From: Monocercomonoides exilis
Lineage: Eukaryota > Preaxostyla > Oxymonadida > Polymastigidae
Assembly (NCBI GenBank): GCA_001643675.2
Contig: LSRY02000009.1
Coordinates: 1,187,501-1,251,500, forward strand
Direction: 5' to 3'
DNA length: 64,000 nucleotides
This document shows positions 1 through 10,895 of the stretch, in pieces; positions within the stretch are counted from its first letter, which is position 1; each line of letters starts with the position of its first letter. Made by a program: the position numbers and the translations under genes. A model generated the notes under the pieces. That model was not told where the DNA came from, searched no databases, and saw nothing but the letters and a program-made list of their open reading frames with translations.

Positions 1-318
1 TCGTCTTTGTGATCTTGTTCGAATAATGAACTGGAAACATTTTTCTTCAATGATTTCATTCTCTTTCTTTTCGTTTTCATTGTTCGTGGCGTTTTCCTGA
101 TTTTTGTGGATGGATTGAGACTCATCATCATTTGGCTCTTCGATATGGACTGGTCGTGAGATCTCTTCGTTTGCTTTTTCTGTTTCAAAGCATACTGGAA
201 AATATGTTTGTTTTCTGATGGGAACAATGGAATCTTTGACGTCTTGGGAAATTGTGGATTGATGAACGTTGGAAGAGTGTTGTATTGTTGCATTAGTCTC
301 TCGATTCAATGAAATTAT
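1..318 (-). CDS. Partial exon of an unrecognised polar protein, running off the left edge
   Basis: On the minus strand 106 codons are open from position 318 to the window edge, although no ATG is present. The frame is preceded at 319-328 (read on the minus strand) by TTGTCATAG, a plausible 3' splice site, so this is best read as an internal or last exon. The peptide is hydrophilic and rich in Asn, Glu, Gln and Lys, for example an ENATNNENEKKENEIIEEK stretch, ending in a basic RTRSQRR. No domain is recognised. It could be chance in a low-stop stretch, but the amino-acid composition resembles the acidic linkers of other genes here and not the AT-rich flanks. Confidence 0.42.
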   Translation of the reverse strand, partial: MISLNRETNATIQHSSNVHQSTISQDVKDSIVPIRKQTYFPVCFETEKANEEISRPVHIEEPNDDESQSIHKNQENATNNENEKKENEIIEEKCFQFIIRTRSQRR

Positions 319-1440
319 CTATGACAACATGATATTAATATGTGGAATTATATTTGAAAAAGCTCAAATGTTTTGTTTTCGAATCAAACTGAAATTTTAT
401 ATTTATATCAAATTTTTGTTTTCACTCACGAAACTTCACTAAATTAGAAGGAGTTTTGTGATAATGCTATTTATCACTTTCGTGTGAAGTTTCTTGAGCG
501 GGAACAGAAAAAAGATCATTGCAAGAAAATCATTTTTGTTTTCAGCATTAAACCTTTGCGATTTTTCAAAAAGAATAACACTTGTTGGATATGAAGAAAA
601 GCTTGACAAATGTGTTGATTCTATGGGATAATCTTGTGAATTTTGCCATATGGGGGAAAATTGAACTTTCAAGCTTTTTTTGCACAAAGCACTCAAAAAA
701 AGTTTCTCTAAAAACTTTGCATATCTTTTTCAGATTTAAAATAAAACTGGATTTTAATTTAAGTTAACAGGCATCATTGATTTCACAACATAATGTTTTG
801 AAACCTCATACGTCTTTCAAAAAATGAACCCATTTTTGTTGTGTTCTTTGTATAAAAGAGTTAATGAAAAGAGCATAATTATTCAATGAAAATGCTTGAA
901 GAAAAATATTTTGCCCCAATTAATCTTCATTTTTTTTCTATAAAATAAATATTTTTTGAACAATTTCATATTTTCAATCCAGGTTTTCATCATTCAGGGA
1001 ATCGCAAGTTGTCGATAAAACAACTCAAACAATAAAAAAATTAAAATAACAAGAATAGATCACTGACCCAGTTAAAAACTCCGAAGAAAGGGTGAAAAAT
1101 TTGAAGGTTGCGTTTATTGACTAGTATTTGATTAAAGACAAGTTTTGAATAACAAAAATTTTTGATTTTTGATGATATTTTTTCTTATATGATTTTATTA
1201 TTGATTTTTTGTGATCCAGAAAAAAATATGTCTGAAATAAAAATTATACAAATTTATATGAAAATATTTCTTCATAACGTCATCAAAAATTGGACTTGCC
1301 AAAAATTTGTATTTTTCATTTCACACACTTTCATATCATTTTCAATATTTTAACTTTTTTGTTTCGAATTTTAGAAACACGTTTTATTTATCTAGAAAAA
1401 TCAAAAAATGGAACAATTATGTGAAAAATGGGAATGTTAA
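319..1440. other. AT-rich intergenic DNA without a supported gene
   Basis: Only short ORFs with AT-driven composition (Phe, Lys, Ile, Asn) occur on both strands. No repeat family or RNA gene was recognised. The right end merges into the decayed Merlin transposase. Confidence 0.5.
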
Positions 1441-2497
1441 AAAATGTTTTCGTGAAATGACAGTTCCTGAAAGGAATAAATATTATGTCTTTGACAAGTG
1501 ATCCACATTCTTTAGCGAAGATGGAACTTTGGATTGGTCTTTAAAAAGAGTTCTGAAAGAAAAGCATCCACAGCACAGAATTCACCGAAAAGAGTTGAAA
1601 ATGGAAAATGATGGAGAGAATTTTCACTCCCGAACCTTCAGAAAGTATGGAGAAAAAAGATCAGTGTTCAAAAATAGAACATTAACAAAATCGATGAATG
1701 AACTTGGAAAATTTTGATTGATCACATTTCTTTTGTGGAAAGGAGTTTCAGCAAAGCATTTTCATAAAATGATAGGAGTTTATTATGCGGTTGTGAGTTA
1801 TTGGTGCAGTGTATTGAGAGGTGCCTGTGCCGATCAAATGAGCATTGATTCAATTGTGTTGGGCAGGGAAAGAAAGATAGCAGAGTTTGATGAATGCATG
1901 CGGAGAGGGAGAAAATATAAAAGTTGGAGAAGAAAAAAGAAAACATGAATCTTTGGAGAAATGGAAAGAACGAACAACTTTTCAAAAATTAAAAAGCTGT
2001 GCGTTTTTGTTGTTCCAGATCGTTCTGCAAACATTCTCATTCCTATTAAAAAATCTCACATTCTTCCGGGAACAACAATAATGTGTGACGAGTGGAAGGC
2101 ATACTCCACTTTGGAGAAAATAGGATACATTTATTAGACAGCTTGCCATAAATGCATTAATAGCATCTTCTTCTGGTTCTTGTACAAATACCATTGAAAG
2201 ATTGTGGTCGTATTTGAGAGGGTTTCCCCCATGCACGTGATTAGAGAGAGATATCTTAGAGATTATTCAGCTTTTTATATAGTAAAAAACACTCTCAGAA
2301 TTTATTTTTAAGAAGAAATTGGAAAGAAAATTTATTGGAAAAAAAAGAAGAAATGGAAGAAAAAGGTGAAATTGAAAACAAAGATGAATCCGTTCCAGGT
2401 CTGGATGATAAAGCATACATAGAATCGTCAGATGTGGAATCTGATTACAAAAGCAGCAGCCTTAGTGTTTTGATGGAACAAATGCATCGCATTTGAC
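1441..2497 (+). pseudogene. Decayed Merlin/IS1595 (ISXO2-like) DDE transposase
   Basis: Fragments in successive plus frames follow the order of the ISXO2-like transposase fold of Merlin DNA transposons. A region around 1860-1960 reads IAEFDECMRRGRKYKSWRR, matching the usual 'xEIDEsxfxrRKYnrGR' with the first catalytic Asp. It is followed, across an in-frame TGA where the family has Trp (T-W-x-F-G), by IFGEMER. At about 2006-2125 VVPDRSANILIPIKK and MCDEWKAYSTL carry the second catalytic Asp region. At 2181-2215 CTNTIERLWSYLRG matches the block with the catalytic Glu. A polar tail continues to a TGA near 2497. At least two frameshifts and several stops are present, so it is a dead copy. Terminal inverted repeats were not found by eye. 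Confidence 0.78.
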
Positions 2498-5032
2498 AGA
2501 TGAAGAACAAATTATATTTTTTTTGAATTTTTTTATTTTTTCTTTTCTTTTTTTTTTTTTTTTTGAAAAAAATGATATCACTCACTATCACATTTTTTGA
2601 GAAAATTAATAATTCATTTTCAAAATTTTTGTTTTATTTAATAACAAAAAAGTTAAAAAAGCTTCATTATGAATCGAGATAACTTCAAAAATTATCAAAT
2701 TGTTTTGTCCGATATTATGTCAATTTTCCAATAATATGTGCATAATTTATTGCAAACTCAATGAGACCAATTATTTTCGAAAAGTTAAAGAAAAACTCAA
2801 ATACCCTTTGATAAACTCAGAATTAAAAGGTTATTTCAAGAATTATTAATCATTTCACATTTCATCCAATAGAAGGCCCTTGCAACAAGGAAATTTTTAG
2901 AGAATAGTGCCTGTTGAAAGAAAAGGCTTGCGTTAAGTTTTTCTTTTTTTTCTTTCTTTTCTTTTCTTTTCTTTTCTTTTTTTTAAGAGAACATCAAACT
3001 GAAGACAGTCTAAAAGAAACGAAAAAGAAAATATAATTTGTGATTTTTTAAAAACAAATTTATGAGGATGTTGCGAAACAATTGGAAATGAGAAAGAGTT
3101 TCACTTTAAATTGAAAGCTCCAGATAAAAATAAAGACAAGCTCGGTAATGAGCAGAAGACCCAAGAAAATTCAAAAATAATGAAAAATAAAATTCTCTTT
3201 GGAACTTTTCAAATAAAAAAGTCAACAATAAACTTTCATTTTCTCTCATTCAACAAATACAATGCATCTTCCAAGATAGCTACAATTCCGTGCTCACAAA
3301 TAGCAGCATGAAAAAGAAAACAAAAGAAAGTCTCTCATCTTCAACTTGCTCAAGCAAATTTTAATGAATTAAAGGTTGTAATTACTTGAATTATAAGAAT
3401 TGAAAATAAGCGCTTAAATCAGCTCCATTAGCCTCAAATGTTAAATCTCTTCAAAATGAGCAGATATCGCAGGTTATGCAATAAAATTAGCCCTCTAAAA
3501 ACTGTGACTGCAAATATATTATTACTTAAGTTTTGCTCAAAAACTTGCAGTTTCGTTGACAAAAAAATGTTAAATAATAAAATTATTAATGCAAAGAAAA
3601 CATGCCAGAAAGTTTTGATAAATTTATCTTCCATTGTCGATTTTTTCTGAAAAGAAAATGAGTATTTTCCCATCAAAATATCATTTGCCAAAATAACCGA
3701 GTTGTTGCAAATGAGAAGGTGCAGTATCTTTCAAAATGCATAAATTGATGACATGTATTCCATTTTCACGTATGAAAGTCGCTTATGCGCAGGTAATATG
3801 GATAGGAAATGAATTCATTCGTGACTTGATGAACAGAACCACAACTCGAAACTTCATAGAAAATAAACTAATTGCATGCAATGCCTTTTATGTGCATTTG
3901 CTTTTGAAATGCCAGCATTTATACAGCTAGACCATTCGCAAAATGCACTGCCCAAAAACCACAATTATTTGGTTCTTTGAAATTACCTGCGTCCAAGGCA
4001 GCCAAGTCATCAAAAAATATCTACACCTGATTTTCCTTTGCAAATTGCATCAAAAGCACGAAGGAGAAAGCAGAGAGGCATCATGTCACTCAAGAGAGAG
4101 CAGAATGAGTTTGAAATAATTTGATAAGCACCATAACTTTCTCATCTGAAAATGAAATCAATTGAATCCCATCCAATGAGCACCTCTCAAAATGCATACC
4201 AAAAAGAGTGACGTTTTTGGAATATTTTTTGCAATCCAAAAATTGTTGTTTTGCAAAGCATTATTCCAAATATCCCCTTTTTCTGTTTTCGTATTTTTCA
4301 AATAACCAGGGAAATACGAATATAGCAAACTTCTATCTGGTTTGTACATATGTATTTTTAATAGTCTCACGATATTTTGAAGCCTTTCAGTCATTTCTCA
4401 GCGTAGCAGAAGTGTTTTTGTAATTTTTTGCTTTTTAAAAAAATGGCAACTGAGACGCTCAATATTGCTGGTACAGGTACAATTAGATGGCGTAAAACGA
4501 ATTGTGCTGAAATAAGTGCTTTAGACTTCGTTGTTGGCCCTTGGGAACCAAAAAGAAATTCAAAATTTCCATTCGGGTTCAGAGTGTGCTTATTAGATAT
4601 CTCCGCATGATAAAATTACCAGTAAAAATCATGTCCTACGATGCCCAATTGCGCTGCATGGTAGAATAAGCACCTGAAAAGTTCCCAGCTGAAAATGGAT
4701 TGAAACGAATGTTAAAGTCAGGATTATATCGAAGTAATAGGCAAATATATCAAATTTAACAAACATAGATAAATACACATTTTATCCGTTCCTTTTGGAA
4801 ACGACCATTCATCGGAAGCACAAGTGGAATTGGAGTTTTCAAGACAATAGACAAACAACAGAAAAGATAGAAAACAAGGCAGAAACAGCCAAACAGACCT
4901 TTTCCTATGAAACAACCATGTTCCCTTGTATTCCATTTGGTTTGATGAAGGCAGAGAAGGAGATAAATCTAATTAAAAATCGAATGAAAAAATGTTTAAT
5001 TTGGCTTAACAACTTATTACAGAGCAAGATCG
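2498..5032. other. AT-rich intergenic DNA with a TTTTC microsatellite
   Basis: At 2939-2984 there is a pyrimidine tract built on repeated TTTTC. The remaining ORFs (for example 3736-3930 and 4428-4610 on the plus strand) have no recognisable domain. The one at 4428-4610 has a less biased composition (ETLNIAGTGTIRWRKTN) and might be a gene fragment. Nothing else is supported before the start of the large acidic protein. Confidence 0.45.
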
Positions 5033-8000
5033 ATGATGAAAAAGAAAATTAAAATCCGATCGGATGCAGCAAGAGGATCGCAGACTGCACAGTTAGCAGC
5101 GCCTGACAGCGGAGTCGGAGAAGAAGAGGGTGAAGAGGCAGTGAAGGCGGAAGATCCGTCTGATCAGAGGCGTGTATTTTGGATGAAAAGGGACAGAAAA
5201 GAGCAGCAGGAAGAGTCAGATCAGCAGATTGGGGAACAGAAAAGAGCAGAAGTGTTGAAGAAGGATTTTTGTGTGGGTAGAGAGAGGGAAGTGAAGGCGA
5301 TGGAAGAAGAAAAAAATGGAGAGGGAAATAAACAAAATGAAACAGGGCTGGAAAAGGAAAGGAGCAGAGTAAGGTTTGAGGATGGGCTTGGGAAAGGGGG
5401 AAATGAAGGGAAAAGCGAAATGGGAAGGCGAAAAAAGGCAGAGGAAAATTGCGATAAGCAGCGTAGAAAGGTCTATAAATTTAAAGATATTGGATTTTTT
5501 GGTAAGCCAAGGGAATTAATAGCCCAGGAAGAAAGCGGCAGAGGAAAGGAAATTGAAGGAAATGAACATACAGATAGATTAAAAGGGCAGATTCGGGGTT
5601 GGAAAAAGGGAAAGAAAAGGGAAGATGAAATAAGTTTGAGGAAAGATCAGAAGGCAGAGAGGAAGAGAAAAATACGGCCAGAAGAGGATTTGGGAGCGGA
5701 TTGCAGACAAAATACGGGGAAAATGGAAGAGGAAGAGGAGAATGGAAGAATAGGAAAGATATCATCATCACCATCATCATCTTCTTCTTTGACCTCGTTT
5801 CATTTAACTAATTTGTATTCATCTGCTCCGTCAGATGAAAATAATGCATCTTTTGTTGCAAAAGAGAAAAAGAGAAGAGAAGAAGGCTGGTTGGACAAAG
5901 GCAGAACAGCAGAGACTGTGAGGGAAGCAGAAAAATGGATGGAAAAAGCGAAAATGGAGAAGATGAAGATGATTGGATGCATCTTTGAAGAAGAAGAAGA
6001 AGAAGAAGAAGAAGAAGAAGAAGAAGAAATTTCGAGTGAGGAGTCAGAATCGATAGATTTGTGGAGTTTTTGTGGAGGAATAGCAGAAGAGGACAGTTTG
6101 TGGGGAGAAGGAGGGGTTGTTGCAGTGAGAGGAAGATGTCAGATGAGAAGGGAGAGAACGAAGAAAGGAAGAAGGAATATGAAAATGAAAATAAACACGA
6201 AAAGGATGAAAAAGAATGCGCTCAAAGGAAAAGGCGAAGAAGCGAATGAGACGAATGACACACAACAGCCAGCTCACACACAGACATCTTCACCTCAGAC
6301 GAGCAATGGACACAGCCATCATAACCGTCTTCATTCAGATTGGAATGCGTCTTCTTCACTGCAGAGTGGAGGAGCATCCAGAAGAGCCAGAGGAGATGAG
6401 GAGGAAGAAGAAGAAGAAGCTCTGTTGGCTCCTCCTCAGCCAGACAGCACACAACAACAGCTTCTCCTGCAGAATCAGCAGACACAAACACACACCTCAA
6501 CAACAGCTTCCACATCTTCTTCGTCTTCTTCGTCGTCGTCTTCTGCTTCTGCTTCTGCTTCCTCTTCTGATTGCGCTGTTTGTGCTTCATCTGTTCAGCC
6601 AGAAGATTCAAATCAAATGGCAGATGAGCCAAAAGATGAATATCTTCAGTCAAATAAGCATCCCTCTTGTTCAAGAAGAAGAAGAAGAAGAAGAAGAGAA
6701 AGAGATAAACTGAATGAAGAGAAGATGAAGAAGGCTTTTGAGAGACATGAAGAGAAGATGAAGAAGAAGACGAAGGGGATGGCGGTGCTGCTGAAGGCTA
6801 CGATGGAGGAGAGGGTGCATGCGGATAAAGGGGAAGTGTGGGGAAGGAAGGGGAAAGAGAGAAGAGAGAGAAGAGAGAGAAGAGGAAGAAGAGAGAGAGG
6901 AAAGAAGGGAATGAGGAGGCATGTTTTTCTGGCAGAAGAAGATTTGAGCAGATTTGAGAGCGAAAAGGGGGAGGAAGAAGAGATTGGGACATTCTGTCAT
7001 TTTGATGGGAGAAGATGGAAAGAAACAGGCAGCAGAGCAACAGACACAAAAGAAGATACAAAAGAAGAAGAAGAAATAGAAGAAATAAGACAATCACATT
7101 GCCACTCCGAGGAAGAAGAAGAAGAAGAACAGGAAGACAAGACTCTTCTAATGGAATCAGCTGATTTGGAAGACATTTTGAGAGAGGAAGATGATTGTGC
7201 TAGTGTAGTACCAGAATATTGCCTCAATGAAGAGGAAGGGGTAAAGGAAGAAGAAGAAGAAGAAGGAGGAGGAGGAGGAACAGAAATGAGAGGGCAAAGA
7301 AAAGCAGATGGATACTTCTGTTTTGGAGGAAGCTCTGTTTTGAATGAAATTGCTGAGAAGAGAGAAGTTATAGATGAAGAAGATAAAGAAGAAGGAAAAG
7401 AAGAAGAAGACGAAATGAGAACTGGCAATGAAAGTTCCACTTGTGCAGATGGATTTGCATCGGAGGTGTTCCAAAGGCTGGTGGCTGAGTTTGCGTGTGC
7501 AATGCAGGGGATGGCAGCAGAAGGCGGAAGAGAAAGAGAGAAGGCGAAGGGAGCGGAAGAGAAGAGCAGATGGGATGAGATGGCTGTGCAGGGGGTGTGT
7601 TTCAGAGGAGAGCGACTGCATCCACTTTTGGTGCAGAGCACTCAAATGGCACTGGAGTGTGTGAAGAAGTGGATGGGCGTGGAGGCATTTGTGGAGAGGG
7701 GCAGACACACAAACAGCTCAGAGGACGAAAAGAGAAAGACAGCACTTTCTGTGAAGACTGCCTGTTTGCCGTTTGAAATGCATCCACTTGTGTTTGGAGT
7801 GGACATGGGCACAATGCCAAGCAGAGCGAATGGAAACAGCAAAGATTTGAGTGAAGTTCTGGTAATGCCATTGAAGAGCATTCCCAGTGATATTGTTAAG
7901 CTACACACGCTGTTCTGGCGGCTGTTTGCGTATCTGCCTGAAATGGAAGAGATGGAAAGAGGAGGAGGAGGAGGAGGGAAAGTTGAAGGGAAAATAAAAG

Positions 8001-8491
8001 GGATTCGAGTGATTCCGTTCTCAGAGGCGGTGGGTGCGCTGGGCGAGGCTGGGGCGTGGAAGCTGATGCGTGTGTGTGGAGTGATATGGGAGGAGTCAGG
8101 AGTGCTGGAGAGGATGAAGAGAGTGGAAGGAGATGATCTGTTTGTGGGGGATGAGAATGAGGAGGAAGATGAGGAGAAGGAGGAAGAGGAAGAAGAAAAA
8201 CCAGATGATAGCGGACACAGTGGAAGGGGAGTTTTGAGGGAGTTGGAGAGATTGATGGAGGAATGTGAGAAGAGGAAGGAGTGCGAAGAGACAGGGAGAA
8301 TGCTAAAGAGGTTGCACTGGCTGACTGGGAAGATTAGTAAGTTGGAGAGAATGCAGGAAAAGGAAGGGGAAGGGAGCTGGGTGAGATGGTGGAAGAAAGA
8401 GATGGAGGGAGATGCAGAAAGAGGAGAAGAGATTGTTTTGGAGAGGTGGAACAGAAAGAGAAAGGAGGACACGAGAATTGGAGCAAGCGAA

Positions 8492-8526
<35 letters not shown>

Positions 8527-9766
8527 GGAAGAAGAGGAAGAAGAGGAAGAAGAGGAAGAAGAGGAAGAAGAGGAAGAAGAGGAAGAAGAGGAAGAAGAGG
8601 AAGAAGAGGAAGAAGAAGAAGAAGAGGAAGAGGAAGAAAAGGAAGAAGAGGAAGAAGAAGAGAAAGAGGAAGAAGAAGAACACGAAGATGAAATCCAAAA
8701 TGAACAGAAACTTGAACAGACAGAGCAATCTGATGCTCAATCAACAATACGTGCTTCGATTCCATGGGAAGAGCTGAGATTCCCGCCAATTGTGAAGGTT
8801 CCGATGGAAGCATGGCGAATACTGAAAGTATATGGGAATGAAGAAATGAAAGAGATGGCTAGGCGCAGAATGGAGAAGGAGAATCAATCAACGTCTCTTT
8901 CGAATATATTGGACACACAAATGACTCAAAGACAAGACGCCACAAGCACTTCAATTTCTTCAAGTGCTTTATCTCTCGATGATAGTTCATTTCTATCATC
9001 TTCTTCATCCTCTCATCTTTCATCATCTTCTTCGACATCACCTTCTTCTCCAACAACATCCTCAGCAACTTTATCATTTGAACATTCAAAGGAGGAAATA
9101 ACAAAGGCGATGAAGGATTCCACATGGATTGATCTGCTTTCTCAACAATCTCCTTTCGAACAGTGTGAAGGAGAAGTTGGAGAGATGATGCCATTTCTGC
9201 TGATGCCACCGATTGTAGCTCTTCAGAGTGTTTGTGGAGAGAAAGGAGCAGAGAAAGGGAAACTTAAGCCAGCGTTTGTGGAGATGCTGAAGGTGATATG
9301 TGAAGAGAAGGGAGAAGGAGAAGAGAGGGAGAATGAACAGGAAGGAGAGGGAGAGAGAAAGAAGGTGCCTGAATTTGATGTGCAGAGTGAAATGCATCTT
9401 CAATTTTTGAAGAAAAATGCTTCTTCTTCTTCTTCTTCACAGGACGAAAAGGAAGAAGAAAGGAAAGCAGACGAAGAGAAAAGAAGGAAACATGAGAGAT
9501 TTGATGAGGACACGAAGGCTGTTGTGTCAGCTGCATTTGGAGTTCGAAGGAAGAGAGTGAGTGAGTGGATGCACATGTATCGGTGGAAGCAGGAGGAAAG
9601 GGCGAGGAAGAGGCAAGAAAGAGAATTGAGACTGAAACAGAGTCAGAAGGAAAGCGCATCAACAACAGAGAAGAAAGACGATCATCAGTTTGAATTGGAG
9701 GATTTGGAAGAAGATGATGAAGAAGGTGAGATTTCAGAGAAGGAACAAAGAAAGAAGGGAAATTAG
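5033..9766 (+). CDS. Very large acidic, Glu/Lys/Ser-rich protein (1577 aa) of unknown function
   Basis: A single open frame of 1577 codons starts at ATG-ATG-AAG and ends at TAG, with a TGA three codons later. No known domain is recognised. Residues about 1-330 are charged and basic/acidic mixed. A Glu run lies near residue 320-335, Ser runs near 245-255 and 495-515, an Arg run near 550-560, and a long, almost pure Glu tract near 1155-1218. Short ordered-looking segments occur between them: around residues 800-1050 (with several Cys, Trp and hydrophobic positions), around 1235-1270 (ending KVYGNEEMKEMARR), and around 1355-1420. A basic helix (VRRKRVSEWMHMYRWKQEE) lies near 1505-1525. The pattern suggests a nuclear or cytoskeletal scaffold, but this is only inference. 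About 66 Gln codons are all CAA/CAG, which argues for the standard code. The long opposite-strand ORFs here are shadows of the purine-rich codons. Confidence 0.8.
8493..8690 (+). repeat. GAA/GAG microsatellite encoding a poly-Glu tract
   Basis: A run of GAAGAGGAA-type units without interruption except a few AAA/AAG codons. It encodes more than 50 consecutive Glu residues inside the large acidic protein. Its length is expected to vary between strains through slippage in multiples of three. Confidence 0.9.
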
Positions 9767-10730
9767 AAGTTTTGATGTTTTGAGAAAGAGTAAGGAAATA
9801 TTGGCAGATATTTTATTTCTAAGTGTTTTGTATTCATTCTGCAACATTTGAGATATCTGAAGTTCTTCTTCCTCATTCTCTTCATTCTCTTCTTTTTCTT
9901 TGATTGTATTTTTTTTTCCTGCTTCTTCTGTTGAGTTTGGGAGATTATATGAATTTATTCACACTCATTTTTTAGGGATACATCAACAAGGAGAGGAGAG
10001 CTTTTCTTTTCTTTCGAAGAATTGTCTGTGTGTTTTGTGTTTGTTATCCCTTATCCATCCACCTTTTCCATTTTCTTGTGTCTTCATATGCTTCATTGAA
10101 TTTCTTTTTTTGAATTGGAGCCCATATTCATGATTCTTTGTGCAATATTTGTATTTTTCATTTTTTTGTCCTTCTTTTTTATATTGTTGCTATGAATGTT
10201 CCTTCAGTGCAGCTCATTTCTCAGCAGAAGTTATGCAAGTGAATGTGCTTTAATTTAATTGCCCAGTGTCATTTTCTTGAAATTGAATTGTTCTCATTTG
10301 TTAAATGCGGATTTCGTGCTATTTGTTTTATTAATCTGATTGAATGATGTTGCTAAATTATATTTTTGGGGTTCTTTTTTCATTTTTTTCTTTTTGCCTT
10401 TCTTTCTTTTCTTTGTCCTTTTCTTGTTTTGATTTGAGATACCTCATCGGATCATGCTTCATTGTTCTTGTTCTCTTTCATCGCTTCATGCCCAACCCTG
10501 AAAACAATTTGCTGTTTTTAATGCAATAATATAATTCCAAAGTTTCATTTCGAAAATGACATTTCATTCATTGTTAAATTAACAGAAGAATTAACAAACT
10601 TAAAGTCAAATTTTCTTATTTTTTCCTCGGATTATTGAAATTTCTTTAATAATGGAATTTTGTCAGATATTTATCATGATGTGTGTTTTAAAAGTTAACA
10701 AAATCTTTAAAGCACCACCTCTTCAACAAG

Positions 10731-10771
<41 letters not shown>

Positions 10772-10895
10772 AAATATTCATGTTTTATTTCAGAAAAAAT
10801 CCAAAGTATTCATCGAATCATAAATAACAATTATTATTGTGCAATTAATGTAACTGTAAATCTTTTATTGTTTTGAGAAAAGAACATCAAATTGA
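9767..10895. other. Intergenic, pyrimidine-rich, with a 40-nt poly-A tract
   Basis: The stretch downstream of the acidic gene is T-rich with no supported gene. A pure run of 40 A residues lies at 10731-10770, upstream of the surface-protein gene. It could be the tail of an old retroposed sequence or simple slippage DNA. No target duplication was found around it. Confidence 0.6.

Noticed and set aside
5481-9665. Many long opposite-strand and alternative-frame ORFs over the acidic gene (for example 7642-8472 minus)
   Set aside because: They are Ser/Leu/Phe-rich shadows of purine-rich codons. The plus frame is continuous for 1577 codons.
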